From NCBI GenBank assembly GCA_964477195.1, contig CAYZCX010000009.1, positions 1 to 37,104 of the forward strand: a stretch of DNA of 37,104 nt, written 5' to 3'. Both the position numbers and the translations under genes were made by a program. Every line of letters begins with the position of its first letter. The first letter of the stretch is position 1. This stretch comes from JALRBM01 sp964477195. Its GTDB lineage: Bacteria; Patescibacteriota; Saccharimonadia; Saccharimonadales; Saccharimonadaceae. The notes below the pieces were generated by a model, which was not told where the DNA came from, made no database searches, and saw only the letters and a list, made by a program, of their open reading frames with translations. This document shows positions 6,690-12,970 of this stretch, one piece after another.

Positions 6690-6853
6690 TAAAGCAATTA
6701 CTATCACGTCTACGTTCACGCCAAAATGTACCACGAGTCTATTCTCGTGTAGTTTCGGATGAGAAAAATCGCCAGACAGTCGTTAAACTCCTTCGCCAAG
6801 CTGCTCAAGAAGCAAATGCTGATCAAAAGAAGCTTGTACAGTCTGCGAAATAG
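6686..6853 (+). CDS. Small basic protein coupled to the kinase remnant (55 aa)
   Basis: The frame opens at an ATG overlapping the stop of the kinase remnant (ATGA) and runs for 55 residues: MIKQLLSRLRSRQN, a Val/Arg-rich middle, and a helical KLLRQAAQEANADQKK tail. It is strongly basic. I do not recognise a family. The overlap suggests coupled translation with the kinase, so a partner or antidote role is conceivable but has no sequence support. GAGGAG lies nine bases upstream. Confidence 0.6.
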   Translation: MIKQLLSRLRSRQNVPRVYSRVVSDEKNRQTVVKLLRQAAQEANADQKKLVQSAK

Positions 6854-6859
6854 ACAACA

Positions 6860-7435
6860 GTGTCTTCGTCAATAGACCAACACTGGAGTAAGCTCTATGA
6901 ACAAGGTAGAGATTTTCGGCTCATCTCATCGGAAGAGATCGACCGATTCTTGCAATATATCCCATCAGATACTTCAAGAACTAATCTAGATCTTGGTAGC
7001 GGAACTGGCCAGCTAACGCGTGAACTCTACCATCGAGGCTATAATTCTATGGGTATCGATGCTTCCGAGGAGGCAGTACGACGCGCGCAACGTTTAACTT
7101 CTATACCAAAAGATACTCTTTCATATGCACATAGAGATTTGGAGAGTAATAATTTTTATGTAAATTTGAGCCATTCTCGCTACGGTCTGGTTACATGCAA
7201 GTTAGTGTATGCTTTTATCAAAGACAAACCCGCATTTCTTGAAAAAGTAACGAAGCTTCTTGAGCCTAAAGGCATATTTGTTATCATTACACCTATGCTT
7301 GAGGATGTTGAAGAAGGCAAAAAAGGCATTGCGGTGGATGAAAATGCAATTAAACTACTAGAAGTGTACTTTAACAAAGCTGACCTTTACAAACTGAATA
7401 ACTTAACTTACTTCATTGGCACACTGAGAGAGTAG
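6860..7435 (+). CDS. Class I SAM-dependent methyltransferase
   Basis: The SAM-binding motif I is LDLGSGTGQL (about residues 43-52), followed by the acidic motif II MGIDASEEA (about 64-72) and a motif near YAHRDLE. Later strands LVTCKLVYAF and GIFVIITPM complete a Rossmann-type fold. Substrate is unknown; the short C terminus suits a small-molecule enzyme. The start is GTG, seven bases after the stop of the 55-aa gene, with no clear Shine-Dalgarno, so it probably belongs to the same transcript. Confidence 0.87.
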   Translation: MSSSIDQHWSKLYEQGRDFRLISSEEIDRFLQYIPSDTSRTNLDLGSGTGQLTRELYHRGYNSMGIDASEEAVRRAQRLTSIPKDTLSYAHRDLESNNFYVNLSHSRYGLVTCKLVYAFIKDKPAFLEKVTKLLEPKGIFVIITPMLEDVEEGKKGIAVDENAIKLLEVYFNKADLYKLNNLTYFIGTLRE

Positions 7436-7476
7436 TGAGAACCATTGGTATATTTCTGCCTGCTAGGCGTAGCTTC

Positions 7477-8136
7477 TTACTCTTTGATAAGATGCTTGTC
7501 GTACCCTTTTTCGACTAGCTGCTCCCAGGCACCCCATACGTCTGGCGGTATCTCCTGCCTAATCTGAAATCCTTGCTTCGGGTACTCTTTAATTCTCTGT
7601 AGGTCTCCGACCATGACATTGATTGTATAATCTGCAGGATAAAGAGGATTATTAATATAATCATCAAAAGATATATCCTGAGAAGTAACAGTAAATTCTG
7701 GCTGAGGCTCCGGCCACTGCGCCTTAAGCGTAGCGAAGGTACGACGCTCCATGTAGGGTTTTTGTACAGCGATGATCGAATCGATTTTAATGCGCCTGTC
7801 TTGAAGGAGCTTATGGGAAAGTAAGATATTCTGTCCGGTATTACGAGCTTCTTTCTCCATTAAAATCGATTCTTGAGGTACGCCCATTTCTAAGGCTATT
7901 TGTGCAAATCTCTCTGCTTCAGGCGTTCCTTTGAAGCCACTGACTTCTCTCCCAGCACCCTCATTACCGCTAAATAATATTAATGGCGCGTACCCTTGCA
8001 GAAAGAGTTCACTAGCATATTCGGCGACACGAATATCGTGACTACCAAGGACAAAAATCAGATCAGACTTCTTAAGGGTTTGATGGAGATGATGGTAATC
8101 CCATATGATTTTGGCTAGTTCGTTGACGGAAGGCAT
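7477..8136 (-). CDS. YdcF/SanA-type DUF218 protein
   Basis: The DUF218 (YdcF/ElyC/SanA) fold is shown by the opening strand LIFVLGSHD (about 26-34), GYAPLILFSGNEG (about 48-60), the Glu-rich EKEARNTGQNI motif (about 94-104) and IIAVQKPYMERRTF (about 120-133). Members are linked to envelope or nucleotide metabolism, but the reaction is not established. No transmembrane anchor is present, so it should be cytoplasmic like YdcF. The ATG at 8136 lies nine bases after the open frame of repeat copy 3, which runs in the same direction. Confidence 0.85.
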   Translation of the reverse strand: MPSVNELAKIIWDYHHLHQTLKKSDLIFVLGSHDIRVAEYASELFLQGYAPLILFSGNEGAGREVSGFKGTPEAERFAQIALEMGVPQESILMEKEARNTGQNILLSHKLLQDRRIKIDSIIAVQKPYMERRTFATLKAQWPEPQPEFTVTSQDISFDDYINNPLYPADYTINVMVGDLQRIKEYPKQGFQIRQEIPPDVWGAWEQLVEKGYDKHLIKE

Positions 8137-8145
8137 AATATATAG

Positions 8146-8325
8146 TTACTTTATCATAAATGAGTCAGAGTTTTCTTTGTTAGAGCTGTAGGGTTTTTCA
8201 TAATTATCTCCAATAACAACGCATCCTTTGCGATAACATGTAAAACCCAGTTGTTCTAATTTCTGTCCAACAAAGATAAAATCAGCAAGCAAGGGGTTCG
8301 AAGCGTGGGACTCACACCCAGCCAT
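8146..8325 (-). repeat. Four-copy repeat, copy 3 (possible 59-aa minus-strand ORF with ATG)
   Basis: This copy has ATG at the conserved boundary: ATG GCT GGG TGT GAG TCC, then an open frame of 60 codons (AGCESHASNPLLAD, QKLEQLGF) with a longer polar tail. TATAAT lies only five bases before this ATG, as in the leaderless genes of the window. It ends nine bases before the YdcF gene on the same strand, so a two-gene transcript is possible. Unlike the other copies, it does not follow a plus-strand gene. Confidence 0.65.
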
Positions 8326-8342
8326 GAAATTATACAGAGGTG

Positions 8343-8375
8343 GAAAACACGCAGTTTTGCGTGTTTTCTTGTTTC
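8343..8375 (+). terminator. Terminator-like hairpin next to repeat copy 3
   Basis: GAAAACACGCA (8343-8353) pairs perfectly with TGCGTGTTTTC (8358-8368), followed by TTGTTT. The rest of 8376-8523 holds the tRNA-like fragment and nothing else I can name. Confidence 0.7.
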
Positions 8376-8387
8376 TGTTAAATCCCT

Positions 8388-8418
8388 ATCTGTTAAGCGG
8401 ATTCGAATCCCTCAAGCC
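8388..8418 (+). other. tRNA-like 3' fragment
   Basis: ATCTGTTAAGCGG, then ATTCGAATCCC and TCAAGCC; it aligns with 4807-4837 over its whole length with few differences. It holds a T-loop-like TTCGAAT but no complete tRNA. Confidence 0.5.
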
Positions 8419-8523
8419 GGATTCGACTACGATACTCAGTTTTTAATAATACGAGTATGAGTGGATTATATAGAGTGTATGGTTATGAAAACGATGAGTT
8501 TCTTTAAAGAACATCGGAGGACA

Positions 8524-8557
8524 TTGACCTGAATTTCATTGTATGTTAACATGTTAA
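8524..8557 (+). promoter_or_regulatory. Promoter with palindromic operator for the MarR-like operon
   Basis: TTGACC (8524-8529), 17 bases, TAACAT (8547-8552). The perfect palindrome TTAACATGTTAA (8546-8557) covers the -10 box and the likely start point, a suitable place for autorepression by the gene that follows. Confidence 0.55.
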
Positions 8558-8560
8558 TAT

Positions 8561-9052
8561 ATGATAAAGATTCCCCAATTTAGTCAGACATACCTTTTTA
8601 AGGTTCACGCTCTTTCTCTTACGCTAGACAAGGCGTTCGATCGTATTTTGCGTAAATATGCGCACTGTACGTTGTCTCAGTTCATGTTATTGATGAGCGT
8701 TGCCGAGCACGACCACATTAACCAGCGAGGCATAGCGCGGTATTTGAGCGTTAGCACGGTGGCAGCAAAACGACAGGTTGATTTAGCGGAGGAGAAGCTC
8801 CTAATCAAAAAAACACCCGGTGCTATAGCGCCGAGCGAAGATATTAAACTTACGTCACATGGCCAAGCCACCATAGAACTATGTCTTCAATCCCTTGAAG
8901 ATCATATGTTCTCTGTCTTCGGCAATCACAACTCCAGCCTTACCTTAATGCGGCACCTTGATTTATTGATCGGGGGTGCACAAATGGTAATTGCGAAAGA
9001 AAACCTAACACGTATGTCATATGATAAGGAGAAAATACATGCAAATTCCTAA
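8561..9052 (+). CDS. MarR-like winged-helix regulator
   Basis: A winged-helix DNA-binding region fills about residues 33-100: the helix LSQFMLLMSVAEH, the recognition region QRGIARYLSVSTVAAKRQVDLAEEKLL, and the wing with KLTSHGQATIEL, matching the MarR plan of helix, helix-turn-helix and wing followed by a dimerising C-terminal helix. Similarity is moderate. The -10 box lies eight bases before the ATG, so the message is probably leaderless. Overlap with the next gene by 14 bases and a four-base gap to the one after indicate a three-gene operon. It may bind the palindrome in its own promoter. Confidence 0.7.
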   Translation: MIKIPQFSQTYLFKVHALSLTLDKAFDRILRKYAHCTLSQFMLLMSVAEHDHINQRGIARYLSVSTVAAKRQVDLAEEKLLIKKTPGAIAPSEDIKLTSHGQATIELCLQSLEDHMFSVFGNHNSSLTLMRHLDLLIGGAQMVIAKENLTRMSYDKEKIHANS

Positions 9053-9242
9053 AGCACGAAAGCTTTTTAAAGGCGATATTAACCAGGCGGTAATCGCGGT
9101 ACAAAAATTAACTGGTATCGAAATTACCCCTGAATGGTGGATGAGGAATGTCGGCAATAACGGTACTTCTGAAGAAATACTGGATCGTTTTGATAAGGCA
9201 TATGCTCATGATTTTGCTGAGCGTATAGCTGGAAAGGAGTAG
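9039..9242 (+). CDS. Small protein paralogous to the next gene (67 aa)
   Basis: I do not recognise the family. The start MQIPKARK is chosen because AAGGAG lies seven bases upstream, inside the end of the MarR-like gene. The sequence resembles residues ~28-95 of the following protein: both show F-x-G-D, then AVxAxQK, TPE and FDxAY in the same order. The protein is soluble and probably alpha-helical. It sits in the MarR-like operon and is followed four bases later by its larger paralogue. Confidence 0.7.
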   Translation: MQIPKARKLFKGDINQAVIAVQKLTGIEITPEWWMRNVGNNGTSEEILDRFDKAYAHDFAERIAGKE

Positions 9243-9246
9243 CGGT

Positions 9247-9948
9247 ATGAGTTCTGGTGAACAAATGCCTCATGTTGAGCTGCAAGAGTCTCAGAAAAAT
9301 GAGATGCCGAAAGTTTCCAGAAGTCTCGACTTCTTCAATGGTGACCTGAAAGAAGGGGTTAGTTTTAGCTTTAACGACGCGGTAGTCGCTGCACAAAAAG
9401 AGATGGGAAGCGCTTTTTACCTTACTCCTGAGTCGTTTGGTGAAATTATGCCGGGCGATTGGGCTATGCATTCTGCGGGTGAGGCACTCGTCTTGTTCGA
9501 TGAAGCCTACGAGGTCTGGGTTCTGCAACAAATGGGATATAGTCCTGAAGAAGTAGCCTTTAGTAGAGAAGTTGAGGCCAACGAGACGTCAAGTGATATC
9601 AGGACCGAAGGAGATGTTCGAGCGGCTCTTACAGAATTTGATGAGCGCTTTGGCGACAGTAATAATCCGGATGCACCACCGCGTGAAGAGTACGTGGACT
9701 TTGTATGGCAAGCCTTTATGAAAGCTCATCCTGAGCTATCCGGCCCATATAACCCTGGTGCCGTGACGATCGAATTACCGTCTTCCGAAAATCAGTCACC
9801 CACCTTAAGGGACGAAGAGCGTAGTGCTCAACAAGAATTTCAGCAACTATTGACGCAGCATCCGGAATTAGAGGATCTCCGAGAAGACTTTTCAAGAGAT
9901 CTCGAGACATATCTGAAGCAGAAATATGAACAGAGTCAGGCTTCATAG
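9247..9948 (+). CDS. Acidic protein of unknown function (233 aa)
   Basis: The protein is strongly acidic and soluble. Residues ~28-95 repeat the pattern of the 67-residue neighbour (FFNGD, NDAVVAAQKEMG, LTPESF, LFDEAYEVW), so the two probably arose by duplication. The middle has a Pro-rich linker (DAPPREE), and the end is a charged helix (LREDFSRDLETYLKQKYEQ). AAGGAG precedes the ATG by eight bases. It is the last gene of the MarR-like operon. Its end overlaps the minus-strand frame of repeat copy 4 by 13 bases. Confidence 0.75.
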   Translation: MSSGEQMPHVELQESQKNEMPKVSRSLDFFNGDLKEGVSFSFNDAVVAAQKEMGSAFYLTPESFGEIMPGDWAMHSAGEALVLFDEAYEVWVLQQMGYSPEEVAFSREVEANETSSDIRTEGDVRAALTEFDERFGDSNNPDAPPREEYVDFVWQAFMKAHPELSGPYNPGAVTIELPSSENQSPTLRDEERSAQQEFQQLLTQHPELEDLREDFSRDLETYLKQKYEQSQAS

Positions 9949-10073
9949 CTGAACTCATTTAATAGTAATATGCTTCCTTTGTTATAGATAAAGCCAAGCT
10001 TTTCTAGCTTCCTACCGACCAGAGTGAAGTCTTCGGCTAAGGGGTTCCCAGCGTGGGACTCACGCCCAGCCAG
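9936..10073 (-). repeat. Four-copy repeat, copy 4 (possible 45-aa minus-strand ORF)
   Basis: On the minus strand it reads CTG GCT GGG CGT GAG TCC and is open for 46 codons (AGRESHAGNPLAED, RKLEKLGFIYNKG), the same length as copy 1. Differences from copy 1 fall mostly on third codon positions, for example the Gly codons GGC/GGT and GGA/GGC and the Tyr codons TAC/TAT. On the plus strand it is the 3' region of the preceding gene, and its last bases form part of the terminator stem. Confidence 0.65.
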
Positions 10074-10110
10074 GAAAAAAGATTGACAATTCGTCAATCT
10101 TTTTTCCTGG
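10070..10110 (+). terminator. Long perfect terminator hairpin
   Basis: An 18-base-pair perfect stem from CCAGGAAAAAAGATTGAC (10070-10087) to its complement (10093-10110), with a five-base loop. It contains A and T runs on both sides, so it can work on both strands. Confidence 0.8.
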
Positions 10111-10124
10111 GACGTAGTTGGAGG

Positions 10125-10343
10125 CTAGCTGATCTTAACACCCTTAATATCATAAGGAACATTCGCGGTAGTATCTGCACCTTCATTTGGTCGCCAGCCA
10201 CCATTATAGTGGACGCCATCTTCGCTCAGTTCACCATGAAAGGTAGCATCTAGAATACCGTAATTAACAGTAATCTTTACGTCGTTACCTTTAACTTCCC
10301 AGAAGTACGGCAGTGCTTGGCTGGAAAGGTTTGAGAAGACACG
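10125..10343 (-). pseudogene. C-terminal remnant of a DUF1579-like protein
   Basis: The minus strand encodes about 72 residues with no start codon, preceded by an in-frame TAA. LPYFWEVKGNDVKI, then ATFHGELSEDG, then GGWRPNE and YDIKG match, in order, the C-terminal half of the intact protein at 19186-19647 (IPYEWAVEADGTII, YRGTFSEDG, GGWRPDD, YDLTM). The N-terminal half is gone. Ten bases beyond the break lies the stop of the GC-rich gene at 10354, so that gene marks the point of truncation. Confidence 0.8.
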
Positions 10344-10353
10344 TTATTGACCT

Positions 10354-10527
10354 TTACTCCGTATACCGCAGACGAGCACGGTTGTCACGCTCGATTTCTG
10401 CGACGATATCACTCCACAGGACACCCTTGCCTAAACGCGGCATCGGACGGTCATAACCGATGTCTTCTTGAACGCGAGGTGCCTCCTCGGTAGCTGCTAC
10501 GGAGGGGTAAGCTTGCGGTTCGGTCAT
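10354..10527 (-). CDS. Small GC-rich protein (57 aa)
   Basis: The frame runs from MTEPQAYPSVAATEE through VQEDIGYDRPMPRLGKG to ARLRYTE. It is acidic, probably soluble, and unknown to me. Support for a real gene is good: AAGGAG five bases before the ATG, a strong promoter (TTGACT-N16-TATAAT) upstream, and GC-rich codons between AT-rich flanks. It has no terminator of its own, and transcription would run into the DUF1579-like remnant on the same strand. It is divergent from the GC-rich gene at 10767. Confidence 0.72.
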   Translation of the reverse strand: MTEPQAYPSVAATEEAPRVQEDIGYDRPMPRLGKGVLWSDIVAEIERDNRARLRYTE

Positions 10528-10593
10528 TGCAACTCCTTGGTCTCTGGACGTGTGCGGGATAAGCTACGGCCATTTTCTCGTGATTGCATAGTT

Positions 10594-10621
10594 ATTATAT
10601 TTTATCTTGTGATTTAGTCAA
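10594..10621 (-). promoter_or_regulatory. Promoter of the 57-aa gene
   Basis: Minus strand: TTGACT (10621-10616), a 16-base spacer, TATAAT (10599-10594). The leader is about 60 bases. Confidence 0.75.
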
Positions 10622-10766
10622 GTTGAGGCTTGAAAATATTATTTCCTCTTAAAAAATACCGCCGTCGATGTGGCGCTATACTTATAAGATACAAGCGGGA
10701 AGCGAAGTTGCAGCTTCGTTAACCTTATGCCATTATACTAACTGTCCGATTAGCTTTGGAGGGAAC

Positions 10767-11204
10767 GTGACTGACGGCAAATCCGACGAAAGCGCAGCAT
10801 GCAACCTTTTGGAGGCGATCCAAGAACGTAATCGGCGTGAGCGGCCCAAGCTGGTGGCGATCGCACTACGGGCGTACACCGATGAGGATGGGCGTTTTGG
10901 GAAGATTCCACGGAAGATTCTCTGTGATGCTATTCCGAGGCCTTCCTATTCTAGCGGCTATCCCGAGGGTAAGGCCTCGCGCCTCGTCGAGGAACTGCTA
11001 AGGGAAGGCTGGCTGGAAAATAGGCAGACAAGAAATAACGGTGTGCCTGGCATCTGGTACCTCAAGGTGGAGCGTCTGGATCCGACCGACGATGTAACAC
11101 GCATGACACAAGCTGTCCGAGCAGTGAATGACATCCAAGAGTCTTATCCGGATCCAAAATTGCGTCGGCTCATCACTGAGCTCCTCAGCCACGACGAGTC
11201 GTAG
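10767..11204 (+). CDS. GC-rich protein with a possible winged-helix domain (145 aa)
   Basis: The start is GTG, chosen because GGAGG lies a few bases upstream; the frame is open further 5' but with AT-rich, non-coding-like sequence. The middle (about residues 25-100) reads like a winged helix: LVAIALRAYTDEDG, KIPRKILCDAI, ASRLVEELLREGWLENR, then a turn and the strand GIWYLKV. That suggests DNA binding, at low certainty. Candidate -10 boxes TATACT lie at 10677 and 10735. It is divergent from the 57-aa gene, and both have foreign codon use, so they may have arrived together. A hairpin follows the stop. Confidence 0.72.
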   Translation: MTDGKSDESAACNLLEAIQERNRRERPKLVAIALRAYTDEDGRFGKIPRKILCDAIPRPSYSSGYPEGKASRLVEELLREGWLENRQTRNNGVPGIWYLKVERLDPTDDVTRMTQAVRAVNDIQESYPDPKLRRLITELLSHDES

Positions 11205-11212
11205 GTCGGACG

Positions 11213-11249
11213 GCGGCTACACCTTGTGAACTATCACAGGTGCAGCCGC
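11213..11249 (+). terminator. Terminator hairpin of the gene at 10767
   Basis: GCGGCT and CACCT pair with AGGTG and AGCCGC around an inner TGTGA/TCACA. There is no U tract. Confidence 0.6.
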
Positions 11250-11311
11250 GCAACCTATCTCAAGCCCTGCAATATTGTAATGCTCACAGTTGATAAATAG
11301 ATTGAAGAAGT

Positions 11312-11800
11312 CTAGCTGCTGCCCTTGTACTTAGGATCTGACAATAGCGCGACTTGTTGTTCGTAGAGCTGAGTCATGCGTCTGTAATGTGCTATAAGAA
11401 GCTGCATCTCTTCAATATCGTATTTAGCTACAATTTTTTGAAATTCAATAGAGAGGGCTTTGTAGTACGGACCGAATCGGGCCTGTATCAATGGTAAATT
11501 GAGACGTATATGTGAGCTACGTCGATCGGTAGCATCGGCATGACGGCTGATATAGCCGGCTTTTTCTAAACGTTGTAAAACAGAGGTAATTGCGCTTTTG
11601 CTTAGTCTCGTCGCATGTGCAAGGTCGCTAGCGGAAGAAATTGGGTTTGATAAAAGGTAATCGATACATTCAGCGTCAGTCGCATTTAATCCTGCTCGTT
11701 CCGCTATAAGTGAACGCATTACAATAGATGGCCGCGACATTGCCTGTGCTGCAGAGCGTAATTCTTCCACGGTAGTATTATGTGCGCTTGACTTGTTCAT
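11312..11800 (-). CDS. MarR-family transcriptional regulator
   Basis: This 162-residue protein has the MarR layout: N-terminal helix, an HTH with SSASDLAHATRLSKSAITSVLQRLEKAGYI (key segment about residues 54-84), a wing with the typical DATDRRSSHIRL (about 88-100), then C-terminal dimerisation helices. The D-x-R-D/S-x-R wing motif is characteristic. TATAGT lies six bases before the ATG on the minus strand, so the message is probably leaderless. It is divergent from the small membrane protein gene at 11859, with a palindrome between them, and most likely represses both. Confidence 0.93.
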   Translation of the reverse strand: MNKSSAHNTTVEELRSAAQAMSRPSIVMRSLIAERAGLNATDAECIDYLLSNPISSASDLAHATRLSKSAITSVLQRLEKAGYISRHADATDRRSSHIRLNLPLIQARFGPYYKALSIEFQKIVAKYDIEEMQLLIAHYRRMTQLYEQQVALLSDPKYKGSS

Positions 11801-11823
11801 GGCATCACTATACCATATATAAT

Positions 11824-11842
11824 TAGTACGATAATCGAACTA
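11824..11842. promoter_or_regulatory. Probable MarR operator
   Basis: The 19-base palindrome TAGTACGATAATCGAACTA has one mismatch per arm. It lies between the divergent MarR gene and the membrane protein gene, downstream of a TATAAT on the plus strand (11817-11822). Confidence 0.6.
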
Positions 11843-11858
11843 TTAAGGAGAAGGTGGC

Positions 11859-12077
11859 ATGAAATCAAAAAGTACACAGGTAACTTCTAAAAATATAAAA
11901 AAAGGGGTAACAGCAATTGTGATCGGGATTCTCGTGGTAGCAGGAGGGGTATCGATGGGCGTTAGCTCTCAGACGGCGACGATGACTATCATGGGCTTGA
12001 TTCTTGACATCTTTGGTGTTTTGTTGGCGCTTTCTGGTATGGGATATTTAGTCGGAGTTTTGGGTCGTAAGAGTTAG
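11859..12077 (+). CDS. Small two-helix membrane protein (72 aa)
   Basis: A basic N terminus (KSKSTQVTSKNIKKG) is followed by two hydrophobic segments (about residues 17-36 and 41-66) and a short basic end. It has no recognised family. AAGGAGAAGG lies before the ATG. The gene shares the intergenic region and palindrome with the MarR regulator, so it is the most likely target of that repressor. Confidence 0.75.
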   Translation: MKSKSTQVTSKNIKKGVTAIVIGILVVAGGVSMGVSSQTATMTIMGLILDIFGVLLALSGMGYLVGVLGRKS

Positions 12078-12174
12078 GATAATTAGTCCGTTTTGCGGTG
12101 AAAGCTCGAAGTTTCAACAGTAGCTGTGGTGCGCTATAATCAAAGCACAAGCATACACTAAATATGAGGTATCT

Positions 12175-12957
12175 ATGACTGAGCAATATAAGATTAAGGG
12201 TGTTTCCGTCACCTTCTACCACCCGAACGAAAAGACAGACAAGGCGCCTATCATTATGGTTCACGGCGGAAATCTCTCCTCGTGGTGCTGGGAAAAATGG
12301 GCTACTTTTTTCAGCGAAGCTGGCTACGAAGTACATGTGCTTGACTGGTACAATCACGGTAGCTCGGATTCTCTGGCAGAAGATGCGTTTATTAAACGAA
12401 GTATTGCTGCTGTCGCTCATGAAGAGCTCACATATATTGCCGAAGCATTGGATCGATCACCGATTGTCATGGGTCATAGCATGGGTGGTCTTGCGGCAGC
12501 ATTGTATGCTGCAGAGGATAAGCCCTTGGATAAGCTGGTGCTCGTTGCTCCGGTCATGCCGGAAGCGGCGCACCCGTATCCTATTCCGCTGCCGGTAGAT
12601 ATGTCTCGTCCGGTATCTGTATTTCCATATGAACAGGCTAAGCAATTATTCTTCACCAGTATGAGTGACGATGATGCCAAGAAATACTATGAACTTTTAA
12701 TTCCTGAGTCACCGCAAGCTGTCTCCGAAACGGTTAATTGGTCCCTGCAGATGGATCCAAACAATGTTAAGATACCTACGCTAGTTGTCGCTGATGAGCT
12801 CGATAGGCTTATCCCACAAGACGCTCTTGAACGCTACGCAGAGTTACTTCATGCGGTTTACAAGAAGATTGACCAAAGCGGCCACTGCGATGTTCTTCTG
12901 AAAGATCCACAGTGGCGCACTGCTGCAGTTACCGTTAAAGAGTGGTTAGAATCCTAG
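12175..12957 (+). CDS. Alpha/beta hydrolase
   Basis: The motifs are HGG (oxyanion region, about residues 31-33), the nucleophile elbow GHSMGG (Ser near 101), VVADELDRLIP with an acidic residue (about 205-215) and QSGHCD with the catalytic His near 240. At 260 residues, with a short lid region, it resembles general esterase/lipase-type hydrolases. The substrate is not readable. It has a TATAAT at 12135-12140 and a leader with GAGGT seven bases before the ATG. An AraC-type regulator starts 14 bases after its stop, so they are probably co-transcribed. Confidence 0.92.
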   Translation: MTEQYKIKGVSVTFYHPNEKTDKAPIIMVHGGNLSSWCWEKWATFFSEAGYEVHVLDWYNHGSSDSLAEDAFIKRSIAAVAHEELTYIAEALDRSPIVMGHSMGGLAAALYAAEDKPLDKLVLVAPVMPEAAHPYPIPLPVDMSRPVSVFPYEQAKQLFFTSMSDDDAKKYYELLIPESPQAVSETVNWSLQMDPNNVKIPTLVVADELDRLIPQDALERYAELLHAVYKKIDQSGHCDVLLKDPQWRTAAVTVKEWLES

Positions 12958-12970
12958 TAGCAGCCAATAT

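Noticed and set aside
10053..10253. A 66-aa plus-strand frame
   Set aside because: It crosses a terminator and lies antisense to the DUF1579-like remnant, which has a recognisable relative in the window.
5635..11264. CTTGAGATAG near two cassette edges (5635-5644 plus, 11255-11264 minus) as a shared boundary motif
   Set aside because: A ten-base match among many edge regions can arise by chance, GAGATAG also occurs inside the HAD gene near 4044, and the other cassettes lack it.
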